NCBI RefSeq assembly: GCF_001633165.1
Contig: NZ_CP015418.1
Coordinates: 839,501 to 903,500 of the forward strand
DNA from: Rhodovulum sulfidophilum DSM 1374
Lineage (GTDB): Bacteria > Pseudomonadota > Alphaproteobacteria > Rhodobacterales > Rhodobacteraceae
DNA length: 64,000 nucleotides
Direction of reading: 5' to 3'
In this document: one piece after another, positions 8,570-17,455 of the stretch
Layout of the letters: each line of letters opens with the position of its first letter
Numbering within the stretch: position 1 is the stretch's first letter
Position numbers and translations under genes: made by a program
The notes under the pieces: model-generated
Told to the model about the DNA's origin: nothing
The model's database searches: none
What the model saw: the letters and a program-made list of their open reading frames with translations, nothing else

Positions 8570-9751
8570 ATGCCCTTTGATTTCAAGTCCATGACCGTCA
8601 ACGCCTGGCGCCGCGAGAACGGCCGCGTGGGCGTGCGCAACCACGTCCTGATCCTGCCGGTGGACGACATCTCCAACGCCGCCTGCGAGGCCGTCGCCAA
8701 TAACGTCAAGGGCACGATGGCGATCCCGCATGCCTATGGCCGGCTGCAATTCGGCGAAGATCTCGACCTGCATTTCCGCACCATCATCGGCACCGGCGCC
8801 AACCCGAACGTCGCCGCCGTGGTGGTGATCGGCATCGAGCCGGAATGGACCCAGGTCATCGTCGACGGCATCGCCAAGACCGGCAAGCCGGTCACCGGCT
8901 TCTCGATCGAGCAGAAGGGCGATTTCGAGACCATCCGCGCGGCCAGCTGGAAGGCCAAGGAATACGTGCAATGGGCGACCGAGCTGCAGAAGGAGGCCTG
9001 CCCGGTCTCGGATCTCTGGATCTCGACCAAATGCGGCGAAAGCGACACCACCACCGGCCTGTCCTCCTGCCCGACCGTCGGCAACATGTATGACAAGCTG
9101 CTGCCCGAAGGGATCTATGGCTGCTTCGGCGAGACCTCCGAGATCACCGGGGCCGAGCATATCTGCGAAAAGCGCGCCGCGACCCCCGAAGCCGGCGCCG
9201 CCTTCCGCAAGATCTTCGATGCCTATCAGGACGAGGTGATCGAGGCCCACAAGACCTCGGACCTGTCGGACAGCCAGCCGACCAAGGGCAACATTCTCGG
9301 CGGGCTGACCACGATCGAGGAAAAGGCGCTTGGCAATCTCGAGAAGATCGGCCGGAGCTCGACCTATATCGACGCCATGGGCCCCGCGGTCGCGCCCGAG
9401 AAAGGGCCGGGACTCTACTTCATGGACACCTCATCGGCAGCGGCGGAATGCGTCACGCTGATGGCGGCGGCGGGCTATGTGATCCACACCTTCCCGACCG
9501 GCCAGGGCAATGTCATAGGCAACCCGATCGTGCCGGTGATCAAGATCTCGGGCAACCCGCGCACCCTGCGCACCATGTCCGAGCATATCGATGTCGACGT
9601 GACCGGCGTGCTTACCCGCGAGCAGACCATAGACCAGGCCGGCGACGCCCTGATCGAGATGATCCTTCGCACCGCCAATGGCCGCAACACCGCGGCCGAG
9701 GCGCTGGGGCATCGCGAATTCTCGCTGACCAAGCTGTACCGGTCGGCCTGA
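8570..9751 (+). CDS. suyB: (2R)-sulfolactate sulfo-lyase, large subunit
   Basis: A 393-residue catalytic subunit of the UxaA/GarD superfamily, which uses iron to eliminate a leaving group. Here the leaving group would be sulfite from (R)-sulfolactate. Features include [14 protein letters not shown] near the N-terminus (residues ~17-30), conserved cysteines in [20 protein letters not shown] (C157 region), and the [17 protein letters not shown] block near residues 312-328. The length matches SuyB and is shorter than fused UxaA (~500 residues) because the SAF domain is the separate SuyA. It begins 3 bp after suyA, and its last base is shared with the start of slcC. Confidence 0.85.
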   Translation: MPFDFKSMTVNAWRRENGRVGVRNHVLILPVDDISNAACEAVANNVKGTMAIPHAYGRLQFGEDLDLHFRTIIGTGANPNVAAVVVIGIEPEWTQVIVDGIAKTGKPVTGFSIEQKGDFETIRAASWKAKEYVQWATELQKEACPVSDLWISTKCGESDTTTGLSSCPTVGNMYDKLLPEGIYGCFGETSEITGAEHICEKRAATPEAGAAFRKIFDAYQDEVIEAHKTSDLSDSQPTKGNILGGLTTIEEKALGNLEKIGRSSTYIDAMGPAVAPEKGPGLYFMDTSSAAAECVTLMAAAGYVIHTFPTGQGNVIGNPIVPVIKISGNPRTLRTMSEHIDVDVTGVLTREQTIDQAGDALIEMILRTANGRNTAAEALGHREFSLTKLYRSA

Positions 9752-10683
9752 TGCGCGTCGTCGTCTCCGAGTTCATGGATACCGAGGCGCTTGCCGGGTT
9801 CGGCGAGGAGGTCGAGGTGGTCCATGACCCGGGCCTTGTGGATGACCGGGGGGCGCTCATCGCGGCGCTTCCCGGCACCCATGGCCTGATCGTGCGCAAC
9901 CGGACGCAGGTCGATGCCGCCCTGCTGGAGGCGGCGCCCGATCTGCGCGTCGTCGGCCGGCTTGGCGTCGGGCTCGACAATATCGACCTCGCTTCCTGCA
10001 AGGCCCGGGGCGTCAAAGTCTGCCCGGCGACCGGCGCCAATACCCTGTCGGTTGCCGAATATGTCATCTCGACCGCGCTGTCGCTCTTGCGCGGCGCCTA
10101 TGGCTCGAAGGCGGCGATGATCGCGGGCGAGTGGCCGCGCAACGCGCTGATCGGCGGCGAGGCCTCGGGCCGGGTGATGGGGCTGGTGGGCTATGGCGGC
10201 ATCGCCCGCGCGGTGGCCGAGCGCGCCCGCGCGCTGGGAATGCGGATCGCGGCCCATGATCCCTTCCTCGATGCAGCCGACCCGGTCTGGCAGGGGGTCG
10301 AGAACTGCACCCTGCCCGAGCTTCTGGCCCGGGCCGACATTCTGTCCCTGCATGTCCCGCTGAGCGAGGGCACCCGCAACCTGATCGGACCCGAGGCGAT
10401 CTCGGCGATGAAGCCGGGCGCCATTGTCATCAACACCGCCCGCGGCGGCGTGATCGACGAGCCGGCTCTGGCGCGGGCGCTGACCCAAGGCCGGCTTGGC
10501 GGCGCCGCGCTCGACGTCTTCGCGACCGAGCCCCTGACCGCCGAGGCCGGAAAGATCTTCGAGGGGGTGCCGAACCTGATCCTGACCCCGCATATCGCGG
10601 GCGTCACCGATGAGGGCAATGTGCGGGTCAGCACCGTCACCGTCCGGAACGTGAAGGAGGCGCTTGCCGATGCCCCGGCCTGA
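9751..10683 (+). CDS. slcC: (S)-sulfolactate dehydrogenase (D-isomer-specific 2-hydroxyacid dehydrogenase family)
   Basis: A 310-residue NAD-dependent 2-hydroxyacid dehydrogenase. The Rossmann loop is GLVGYGGIARAVAE (residues ~144-157). The catalytic Arg lies in INTARGGVIDE, followed by the conserved Glu in ATEPL and the catalytic His in LTPHIAG. In sulfolactate degraders SlcC oxidises (S)-sulfolactate to sulfopyruvate, which ComC reduces to the (R)-isomer used by SuyAB. The pair therefore acts as a two-enzyme racemase. The ATG overlaps the suyB TGA (TGATG). A generic phosphoglycerate-dehydrogenase-like activity cannot be excluded from sequence, but the context is specific. Confidence 0.83.
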   Translation: MRVVVSEFMDTEALAGFGEEVEVVHDPGLVDDRGALIAALPGTHGLIVRNRTQVDAALLEAAPDLRVVGRLGVGLDNIDLASCKARGVKVCPATGANTLSVAEYVISTALSLLRGAYGSKAAMIAGEWPRNALIGGEASGRVMGLVGYGGIARAVAERARALGMRIAAHDPFLDAADPVWQGVENCTLPELLARADILSLHVPLSEGTRNLIGPEAISAMKPGAIVINTARGGVIDEPALARALTQGRLGGAALDVFATEPLTAEAGKIFEGVPNLILTPHIAGVTDEGNVRVSTVTVRNVKEALADAPA

Positions 10684-11668
10684 CGCAGAAATGACCCGCA
10701 CCGAGGCCGAGGCGCTGATCGCCCGCATCCTCGAGGCCCGCGGCACCTCGGCCCGCAATGCGCAAAGCGTGGCCCGCGCGCTTGTCGCCGCCGAGATCGA
10801 CGGCCAGGCCGGGCACGGCTTTTCCCGCGTCGCCTCCTATGCGGCGCAGGCCGGGTCGGGCAAGGTCACCGGGGCGGCCTGCCCAGTTGCCCTGCGGAGC
10901 GGCGCCCGGGTCGATATCGACGCGCGGAACGGCTTTGCCTATCCGGCCATCGACCTCGCCATATCCGAACTGACCGAGATGGCGCCCGAACACGGCATCG
11001 CCATGGCCGCGATCCGCCGCTCGCATCATTGCGGCCAGCTCGGCGCCCATGTCGAACGGCTGGCCGAGGCCGGGTTCGCCGCGCTGATGGTCGCCAATAC
11101 GCCCAAGGCGATGGCGCCCTGGGGCGGCGGCTCGGCGCTGTTCGGCACCAATCCCATCGCATTCGCCGCTCCGCGCGCCGACGAGCCGCCGCTGGTGATC
11201 GACCTGTCGCTGTCGAAGGTGGCGCGCGGCAAGGTGATGGCGGCCTCGAAATCCGGCCAGCCGATCCCCGAGGGCTGGGCGCTCGATGCCGAGGGGCGGC
11301 CGACGACCGATCCCGAGGCCGCGCTGGGGGGCACGATGGTGCCCGCGGGCGATGCCAAGGGCGCCGCGCTGGCGCTGGTGGTCGAGATCCTGGCCGCGAC
11401 CCTGACCGGGGCCAACCGCTCGGACGAGGCCAGCTCGTTCTTCGAGGCCGAGGGCGCGCCGCCCGGCGTCGGCCAGACCATCCTCGCCTTCGACGTCGCG
11501 CGGGCGCCGGGCTTCGGCGAACGGCTCGAGGGGCTTCTGGACGCGATGCTGGCGCAGGAGGGCACGCGGCTGCCGGGGGAAAGGCGGCTCAGGGGCCGTT
11601 CCGACAGCGCCGGGCGCGTCCGCGTCCCGGGCCATCTGATGGAGGAGCTTTCGACCCTGCCCTCCTGA
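10670..11668 (+). CDS. comC: (R)-sulfolactate dehydrogenase, malate/L-lactate dehydrogenase-2 family
   Basis: A 332-residue NAD(P)-dependent oxidoreductase of the Ldh_2 (YlbC/ComC) family. The typical His-containing segment IRRSHHCGQLG and the GTNPIAFAAP motif are present. The start at 10670 is set by GGAGG at 10656-10660 with 9-base spacing, giving a 14-base overlap with slcC. In this pathway it interconverts sulfopyruvate and (R)-sulfolactate. The overlap and order suyA-suyB-slcC-comC argue for one transcript. Malate or ureidoglycolate dehydrogenase activity is a family alternative. Confidence 0.82.
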   Translation: MPRPDAEMTRTEAEALIARILEARGTSARNAQSVARALVAAEIDGQAGHGFSRVASYAAQAGSGKVTGAACPVALRSGARVDIDARNGFAYPAIDLAISELTEMAPEHGIAMAAIRRSHHCGQLGAHVERLAEAGFAALMVANTPKAMAPWGGGSALFGTNPIAFAAPRADEPPLVIDLSLSKVARGKVMAASKSGQPIPEGWALDAEGRPTTDPEAALGGTMVPAGDAKGAALALVVEILAATLTGANRSDEASSFFEAEGAPPGVGQTILAFDVARAPGFGERLEGLLDAMLAQEGTRLPGERRLRGRSDSAGRVRVPGHLMEELSTLPS

Positions 11669-11785
11669 GGGCAGGCCTTCCCCCGACATCCAAGACCAAC
11701 AGAGCACGGGGGGCCAGAACCCCGGCCGGCCATATCGACCGCGTCCCGCCTGCCGGGTGCGGAGTTTCTTTGGGAGGAGAACGAC

Positions 11786-12745
11786 ATGACCAAGTTCACG
11801 CTTTACGCCGCCGCGGGCGCCATCGCGGCCGCGCTGTTCGCAGCCCCCGCCAGCGCCGGGGACTTCCCGCCGGGCCAGGTAGAATACATCATCCCGTTCG
11901 GGCCGGGGGGCGAATCCGACATCACCGCCCGGCTGCAACAGCCCTATTTCGAGAAGCTCTACGGCGAACAGATGATCGTGTCCTACAAGCCCGGCGGCGG
12001 CGGCGCGGTGGGCTGGTCTCAGCTCAACGGCATGGCGGCGGACGGCTCGGTCATCATGGGGGTGAACCTGCCCCATACCATCATCAAGCCGCTGCAGGGC
12101 AATGTCGGCTTCGAGACCGACGACATCGTCAATGCCTACATCTTCCACTACACGCCCGATGCCATCGTGGTGCGCGCCGACAGCCCCTATCAAAGCCTCG
12201 ACGACCTGATAGCGGCGGCGAAGGAAAGCCCCCGGAAGATCACCTTCTCGGGCTCGGGCAAGGGCACCGCGAACCACCTGGTCTCGGTCCGCTTCGACGA
12301 GTTGGCCGGGATCGAGACGACCTATGTCTCGTTCAAGGGCACCGGCGCGGCCGTCACCGCCATGCTGGGCGGGCAGGTCAGCGCCGAATGGGGCTATACC
12401 ACCGTCGGCGGCGGCCAGGGCGACAAGGTCCGGATGCTGGCCGTCGCCATGGAAGAGCGTCACCCCGCCTTCCCCGATGTGCCGACCTTCCGCGAGCTTG
12501 GCTATGACATCGTCTCGGGCGCCTATCGCGGCGTCGCCGTGCCGAAGGACACGCCCGAAGAAACCCGGCAGGCGGTCTCCGACGCCATCGCCGCGATCAA
12601 TGCCGACCCCGAGTTCCGTCAGAAGATGATCGATGGCGGCTTCGCCCTGATCGACGTGCCCTACGGCCCCGAGATGGATGCCTGGATGAAGGCGCGCGCC
12701 GAGGAATACATCCCCGCCGCCAGAGCCGCTGGCGTGATCGACTGA
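11786..12745 (+). CDS. Tripartite tricarboxylate transporter (TTT) periplasmic binding protein, TctC family
   Basis: A 319-residue binding protein with an N-terminal signal peptide (hydrophobic residues ~8-24, cleavage near ASAGD). The TctC fold signature PFGPGGESDITAR lies near residues 37-49. An AGGAG ribosome site precedes the ATG. It would bind sulfolactate or a related carboxylate for the fused TctA-TctB permease encoded downstream. In Chromohalobacter the equivalent transporter of the sulfolactate cluster is named SlcHFG. The matching subunit letter is not assigned here. Confidence 0.85.
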   Translation: MTKFTLYAAAGAIAAALFAAPASAGDFPPGQVEYIIPFGPGGESDITARLQQPYFEKLYGEQMIVSYKPGGGGAVGWSQLNGMAADGSVIMGVNLPHTIIKPLQGNVGFETDDIVNAYIFHYTPDAIVVRADSPYQSLDDLIAAAKESPRKITFSGSGKGTANHLVSVRFDELAGIETTYVSFKGTGAAVTAMLGGQVSAEWGYTTVGGGQGDKVRMLAVAMEERHPAFPDVPTFRELGYDIVSGAYRGVAVPKDTPEETRQAVSDAIAAINADPEFRQKMIDGGFALIDVPYGPEMDAWMKARAEEYIPAARAAGVID

Positions 12746-12755
12746 TCGTCCGGCA

Positions 12756-12794
12756 GGGCGGAGGCGGGCGTCCCGGGTCCCGGGCGGTCCGCCC
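12756..12794 (+). other. Intercistronic hairpin between TctC and TctAB genes
   Basis: GGGCGGA (12756-12762) pairs with TCCGCCC (12788-12794) around a GC-rich core that can itself fold (two CCCGGG hexamers). There is no T tract. It resembles the mRNA-stabilising or partial-attenuation stem-loops often found between a highly expressed binding-protein gene and its permease genes. Confidence 0.4.
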
Positions 12795-12859
12795 CTCTCT
12801 GCCCTTGATTGCGCGGGCCCCGTCCGGGCCCTCATTCCCTCGGCTCACGGAACCCGATC

Positions 12860-14842
12860 ATGCTGGACTTCTTCCTTGCGGCCCTGACGCCGCTCAACCT
12901 TCTGCTGGCGCTCGCGGGCGTCGCGGCGGGCACCATCATCGGCTCGGTTCCGGGCCTGACCGCGACCATGGCCGTCGCCGTGCTGGTGCCGCTGACCTTC
13001 GGCATGCCGCCCGAAAGCGCGCTGATCCTGCTGGGCGCGATCTACACGGGCGCGATCTATGGCGGGGCCTATGCCGCCATTCTGCTGAACACCCCCGGCA
13101 CGCCCTCGGCCATCGGCACCACCTTCGACGGCTACCCGATGGCCAAGCGCGGCGACGGCGACCTGGCGGTGACCATCGCCTGCCTGTCCTCTCTGGTCGG
13201 CGGCATCGTCGGCGCGTGCGCTCTCTTGCTGCTGGCCCCGCCCCTGGCCGAGGCAGCACTTGCCTTCGGCCCGGTCGAGTATTTCTGGCTGGCGATCTTC
13301 GGCCTGTCGCTGATCGCGGCGCTCAGCACCCGCGACTTCCTGAAAGGGCTGATCGGCGCCGCCTTCGGCATCCTGATCGCCATGGTCGGCATTTCCGAAA
13401 CCTCGGCCGAGGTCCGCTTCACCTTCGGGTCAAACACGCTTCTGGGCGGGATCGAGACGGTCTCGGCGCTGATCGGGCTTTACTGCGTGCCGGTCCTGAT
13501 CGAGCTGGCCGCGACCTCGGGACGCCATCTCAAGGAAGATACCGGCGGCACCCGCGGCTTCCGCCTGCCCGAGGCGTTCTCGACCCTGATGCGGCACAAG
13601 CTCAATGTCATCCGCAGCTCGGTCATCGGCACCCTTGTCGGCGCCCTGCCCGGCGCGGGCGGCTCGATCGCGGGGCTGGTGGCCTATTCCGAGGCCCGCC
13701 GCACCGACCGCCGCGCGCCCGCCTATGGCCAGGGCAATCCCGGCGGCATCGTCGCCACCGAAAGCGCGAACAACGCTACCGTGGGCGGCGGCTTCATCCC
13801 GACGCTGGTGCTGGGCATTCCGGGCACGCCGCCCGATGCGGTGATCCTCGGCGCGCTGCTGGTGCAGGGCGTCCGGACCGGGCCCACGCTTTTCGCCGAC
13901 GGATCGAGCATCGTCTACACCTTCATCTTCGGGCTGTTCCTCGCGACATTGCTGATGCTGCCGGTCGGGCTGTTGATCGGCCGCTTCGCCTATCGGTCCA
14001 TCGTGCGGGCGCCGAAGGCGGGGCTGGTGCCGGTCGTGGCCTTCATGACCATCATCGGCAGCTTCGCGATCCGCAACAGCCTGTCGGATGTCGGCATCAT
14101 GCTGGCGCTTGGCGTGGTGGGCTGGGTCGCCAACCGGCGCGGCTTCTCGGTCTCGCCCATCGTGCTGGGCCTGATCCTCGGGCGCATCGCCGAAGAGGGC
14201 TTCGTGCAGAGCTGGACCATCGGCGATGCCATGGGCAATGTCTGGGGTCAGTTCTTCGGGCGGCCGCTGTCGCTGGTCATCATCGCGCTGACGCTGCTGA
14301 GCTTTGTCTACCCGTTCCTGCCGGCCCTGACCCGGGCGCTGCGCCGGCGCGGCACCGCACTGCCTGCCCCCTCGGACAAGCGCGAACCGGCCGACCCGGC
14401 CGCGATTCTGCGCGATCTGGCTGGCATCGGCGTCATGGCCGCCATCGCGGGCGTCGCGCTCTGGCAATGCGCGGGCCTCAACCCCGAGGCCGCCGTCTTC
14501 CCCCGCACCATCGCCACCGGGATGCTGGTGCTCTGCGGCCTCGCGGCGCTGGAAACGCTGCTGACCCGCCGCGTGGTCGAGGACCGCAGCTACGGCTCGA
14601 CCGGGCGCCGCGCGGGTGTCGTGCTGTCGATGGCGGCGGGCATCGCGCTGGCGCCGGTGCTGGGCTTTGCCACGGCCGGGATCGCGATGGCGCTGGGGCT
14701 GATGCTGAGTTCGGAGCACAACAACCGCAGCCTCAGGGGCTGGGGCCTTCTGGCGCTCAGCGTCGCCGCCGTGATCACCGTCTTCACCATCGGCTTTCGC
14801 GAGGCGCTGTCGGTGCCGCTGCCCGGCGGCCTGATCTTCTGA
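12860..14842 (+). CDS. TTT transporter membrane protein, TctA-TctB fusion
   Basis: A 660-residue integral membrane protein. Residues 1-~495 are TctA, with the family signatures NTPGTPSAIGTTFDGYP and NNATVGGGFIPTLVLGIPG and about 10-12 hydrophobic segments. After a polar linker (RRRGTALPAPSDKREPADPA) residues ~515-660 form a TctB-like domain with four hydrophobic segments. In most systems TctA (~500) and TctB (~150) are separate genes, so this is a natural fusion covering the whole membrane part of the transporter. It works with the binding protein at 11786-12745. The start at 12860 gives the expected LNLLLALAGV N-terminus. Confidence 0.87.
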   Translation: MLDFFLAALTPLNLLLALAGVAAGTIIGSVPGLTATMAVAVLVPLTFGMPPESALILLGAIYTGAIYGGAYAAILLNTPGTPSAIGTTFDGYPMAKRGDGDLAVTIACLSSLVGGIVGACALLLLAPPLAEAALAFGPVEYFWLAIFGLSLIAALSTRDFLKGLIGAAFGILIAMVGISETSAEVRFTFGSNTLLGGIETVSALIGLYCVPVLIELAATSGRHLKEDTGGTRGFRLPEAFSTLMRHKLNVIRSSVIGTLVGALPGAGGSIAGLVAYSEARRTDRRAPAYGQGNPGGIVATESANNATVGGGFIPTLVLGIPGTPPDAVILGALLVQGVRTGPTLFADGSSIVYTFIFGLFLATLLMLPVGLLIGRFAYRSIVRAPKAGLVPVVAFMTIIGSFAIRNSLSDVGIMLALGVVGWVANRRGFSVSPIVLGLILGRIAEEGFVQSWTIGDAMGNVWGQFFGRPLSLVIIALTLLSFVYPFLPALTRALRRRGTALPAPSDKREPADPAAILRDLAGIGVMAAIAGVALWQCAGLNPEAAVFPRTIATGMLVLCGLAALETLLTRRVVEDRSYGSTGRRAGVVLSMAAGIALAPVLGFATAGIAMALGLMLSSEHNNRSLRGWGLLALSVAAVITVFTIGFREALSVPLPGGLIF

Positions 14843-14874
14843 CCGCGACAGACCAGAAAGGATTGACCCGTCCC

Positions 14875-15909
14875 ATGACCGATCACCCCGCCACGATGCC
14901 CCGCCTCCGGAGCATCCTCGGCCGCGCCGATGCGCTCTGGCCCGGCCTTCTGGTCTGCGGCCTGGCCGCGCTGGCCGCGCAGTTCCTGTCCGACCATTAC
15001 GGCGCCCCGGCCATGCTGATGGCGCTGCTGCTGGGGCTGTCGCTGCATTTCCTGGTCGAGGATGGCGACCGCTGCGCCGCCGGGATCGGGCTCGCGGCCC
15101 GGACCGTGCTGCGGATCGGCGTGGCGCTTCTGGGCGCGCGGATCAGCTTCGAGCTTTTCACCGAGCTCGGCCTGCCGGTGGTCGGCCTTGTCATCGGCGC
15201 GCTGGCCGCGACCATGGGCTTCGGCTGGCTTGCCGCCCGGATGCTGGGACGGGGCTGGCGGCTGGCGATCCTGACGGCGGGCGCGGTCTCGATCTGCGGC
15301 GCCTCGGCCGCCATGGCCATCGCCGCCGTGCTGCCCAAGAACGAGCTGTCGGAACGCAATCTCAGCTTTACCGTCTTCGGGGTCACGCTTCTGTCGACCG
15401 TGGCGATGGTGCTTTACCCGGTGATCGCGACGCTTCTGGGGCTCAGCGACCTGCAATCGGGCGTCTTCCTCGGGGGGACCATCCACGATGTGGCGCAGGT
15501 GGTGGGCGCGGGCTTCTCGGTGTCCGACGCGGTCGGCGAGACTGCCACGACGCTCAAGCTGATCCGGGTCTCGATGCTGGCGCCCTTCGTGCTGATCCTG
15601 ACCCTGGCGCTGCGCGGCGCGGGAGCGCAGGACCAGTCGGGGGCGAAACGTCCGCCGATCCTGCCGGGCTTCGTCATCGCCTTCCTGATCCTCGCCCTGA
15701 TCAACTCGCTGGGCTGGATCCCGGTGCCCGCTCAGGCGCTGCTCTGGGCGCTGTCGAAATGGGCCATGCTGACCGCGATTGCCGCCGTAGGCATGAAGAC
15801 CGACCTCAAGCGCATCCTCTCGGTCCCGCCGCAATCGGTGGTGCTGATCTTCCTCGAGACGCTGTTCATCGCGGGGGTGGTGCTGGCCGGGGTGATGGTG
15901 CTGCTGTGA
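14875..15909 (+). CDS. suyZ: Putative sulfate/sulfite exporter, UPF0324 (YeiH/SuyZ) family
   Basis: A 344-residue membrane protein with about 10 hydrophobic segments. The UPF0324 signature block GGTIHDVAQVVGAG (residues ~199-212) and SICGASAAMAIAAV (residues ~140-153) are present. In P. pantotrophus an exporter of this family (SuyZ) is encoded next to suyAB and proposed to remove the inorganic sulfur oxyanion released by the lyase. It lies 32 bp after the transporter gene, the last gene of the cluster. No sulfite dehydrogenase gene is visible in the window, so whether sulfite or sulfate is exported is open. Confidence 0.82.
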   Translation: MTDHPATMPRLRSILGRADALWPGLLVCGLAALAAQFLSDHYGAPAMLMALLLGLSLHFLVEDGDRCAAGIGLAARTVLRIGVALLGARISFELFTELGLPVVGLVIGALAATMGFGWLAARMLGRGWRLAILTAGAVSICGASAAMAIAAVLPKNELSERNLSFTVFGVTLLSTVAMVLYPVIATLLGLSDLQSGVFLGGTIHDVAQVVGAGFSVSDAVGETATTLKLIRVSMLAPFVLILTLALRGAGAQDQSGAKRPPILPGFVIAFLILALINSLGWIPVPAQALLWALSKWAMLTAIAAVGMKTDLKRILSVPPQSVVLIFLETLFIAGVVLAGVMVLL

Positions 15910-16126
15910 CGGGCGGGCCGCGCGGCACCCCATGAAGCCTGGAGGCGCGGCAGGACCTTCGCCCGGGACGAGGTCCGAGGCGAGGTCCGGTCGCATCGGC
16001 CGGAAGAATGTCCGGGGCCCGGAACCGTCATCGGCCAAAGCCGCGGCGCCGCTTGTGCCGCCGCGGACCGGGGAGGTGGCGGCGGCGCTGCAACATCCGT
16101 CCGGATCGTCACGTCCCCGCCTGCCG

Positions 16127-16153
16127 GCTGCGGGGGCGCCCGCCCCCCGCAGC
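16127..16153. terminator. GC-rich hairpin between convergent suyZ and TRAP genes
   Basis: GCTGCGGGGG pairs perfectly with CCCCCGCAGC (10 bp, 7-base loop) in the 264-bp gap between the convergent suyZ gene and minus-strand dctM. There is no T tract on either strand, so it is a possible Rho-assisted or stabilising structure, not a proven intrinsic terminator. No gene was found in the rest of the gap. Confidence 0.35.
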
Positions 16154-16173
16154 GCGACCCTGCCCTCCTGTCG

Positions 16174-17454
16174 CTAGAAAAGCAGGTTGGGCAGCCAGAG
16201 CGCGAGCTGGGGCGTTGCAAGCATCAGCGCGATCATCGCCATCAGCGCGAGGATGAACGGGGTCACGCCGATGAACACGTCGGTCAGCTCGCCCCGGCCG
16301 CGCACGCCATGCACGACATAGCAGAGCATGCCGATGGGCGGCGTCAGTACCGAGGTCTCGGCGATCAGCACCATCATCACCCCGAACCAGATCGGATCAT
16401 AGCCAAGGCCGACCACGATCGGCGTGACGATCGGGATCGTCAGCACGATCATTGCCAGGGTGTCCATGAACATGCCCAGCACCAGATAGACCGAGAGGAT
16501 CACCAGCATCGTGGCCAGCGGGCTCCAGTTCAGCCCCCGGACAAGGTCGTTGACCGTACCGGCCATGCCGGTCGCGCCGATGACGAAATTCAGCAGAAAG
16601 GCCAGCAGCGTGATCAGGATCATCATCGACGAGGTCCGGACCGTGCCGAGGAAGACCTCGACCATCATCGGCCAGCTCAGCCGCCGATAGAGCGCGGTCA
16701 GCCCCAGCGCGGCGACAACCCCGACCGAAGCGGCCTCGGTCGGCGTCGCCCAGCCCGCATAGATCGACCCGATCACCAGCCCGAACAGCCCGATCGGCGG
16801 GGCAAGATCCGAGAGGCTGTGCAGCAGTGCCCGCGCCGTGGGCGGCCTGCGGTCGCCATCGAGAGAGGGCCGGAGAATGCAGAGCACCAGGATCGTCATC
16901 GAGAAGATCGCGGCCAGCACGATGCCGGGGACCAGCCCCGCCATGAACAGCCGCGGCACCGAGGTGTCGGTCAAAAAGCCGTAGATGATCATGTTGATCG
17001 AGGGCGGGATCAGGATGCCGAGCGTGCCGCCCGCGGCGAGGCTGCCCAGAAACAGCCGCTCGCTGTAGCCATGTCGGTCGACCTGCGGCATCGCGGTGGT
17101 GCCGATCGTGGCCGCGGTCGCGACGCTCGACCCGGAGGTCGCGGCGAACAGCGCGCTGGCCCCGATATTGGCATGCATCAGCCCGCCGGGCAGCCAGCCG
17201 AGCCAGGCCGAAACGCCGGCATACATCCGGTCCGCGATCCCCGAGCGCAGCAATATCTCGCCCATCATGATGAACATCGGGATCGCGATCAGGGTGAATT
17301 CGATACTGTGAGACCAGGCGATTTCGCCGAAGGCCCGTTGCAGGGGAAACGGCGTCAGCAGCCAGTCCAGCAGCACCGCCAGCCAGCCAAGCACCGCGGC
17401 AATCGGCAGGCCCAGCGCGATCAACAGGAACAAGAGTATCAGCGCAATGCCCAT
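16174..17454 (-). CDS. TRAP transporter large membrane subunit (DctM family), second system
   Basis: A 426-residue DctM-type permease with about 11 hydrophobic segments, including AVLGWLAVLLDW and the family block HANIGASALFAATSGSSVAT. The start at 17454 gives a normal DctM N-terminus (MGIALILLFLLIALGLPIAA). It lies immediately after dctQ with 1 bp between coding regions. Together with the genes at 17456-19095 it forms a complete second TRAP transporter, in the unusual order P-Q-M followed by nothing else on that strand. Confidence 0.9.
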   Translation of the reverse strand: MGIALILLFLLIALGLPIAAVLGWLAVLLDWLLTPFPLQRAFGEIAWSHSIEFTLIAIPMFIMMGEILLRSGIADRMYAGVSAWLGWLPGGLMHANIGASALFAATSGSSVATAATIGTTAMPQVDRHGYSERLFLGSLAAGGTLGILIPPSINMIIYGFLTDTSVPRLFMAGLVPGIVLAAIFSMTILVLCILRPSLDGDRRPPTARALLHSLSDLAPPIGLFGLVIGSIYAGWATPTEAASVGVVAALGLTALYRRLSWPMMVEVFLGTVRTSSMMILITLLAFLLNFVIGATGMAGTVNDLVRGLNWSPLATMLVILSVYLVLGMFMDTLAMIVLTIPIVTPIVVGLGYDPIWFGVMMVLIAETSVLTPPIGMLCYVVHGVRGRGELTDVFIGVTPFILALMAMIALMLATPQLALWLPNLLF

Positions 17455-17455
17455 G

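Noticed and set aside
10637..12835. 732-codon minus-strand frame
   Set aside because: It covers comC and TctC in antisense with no family resemblance; the plus-strand genes have ribosome sites and clear motifs.
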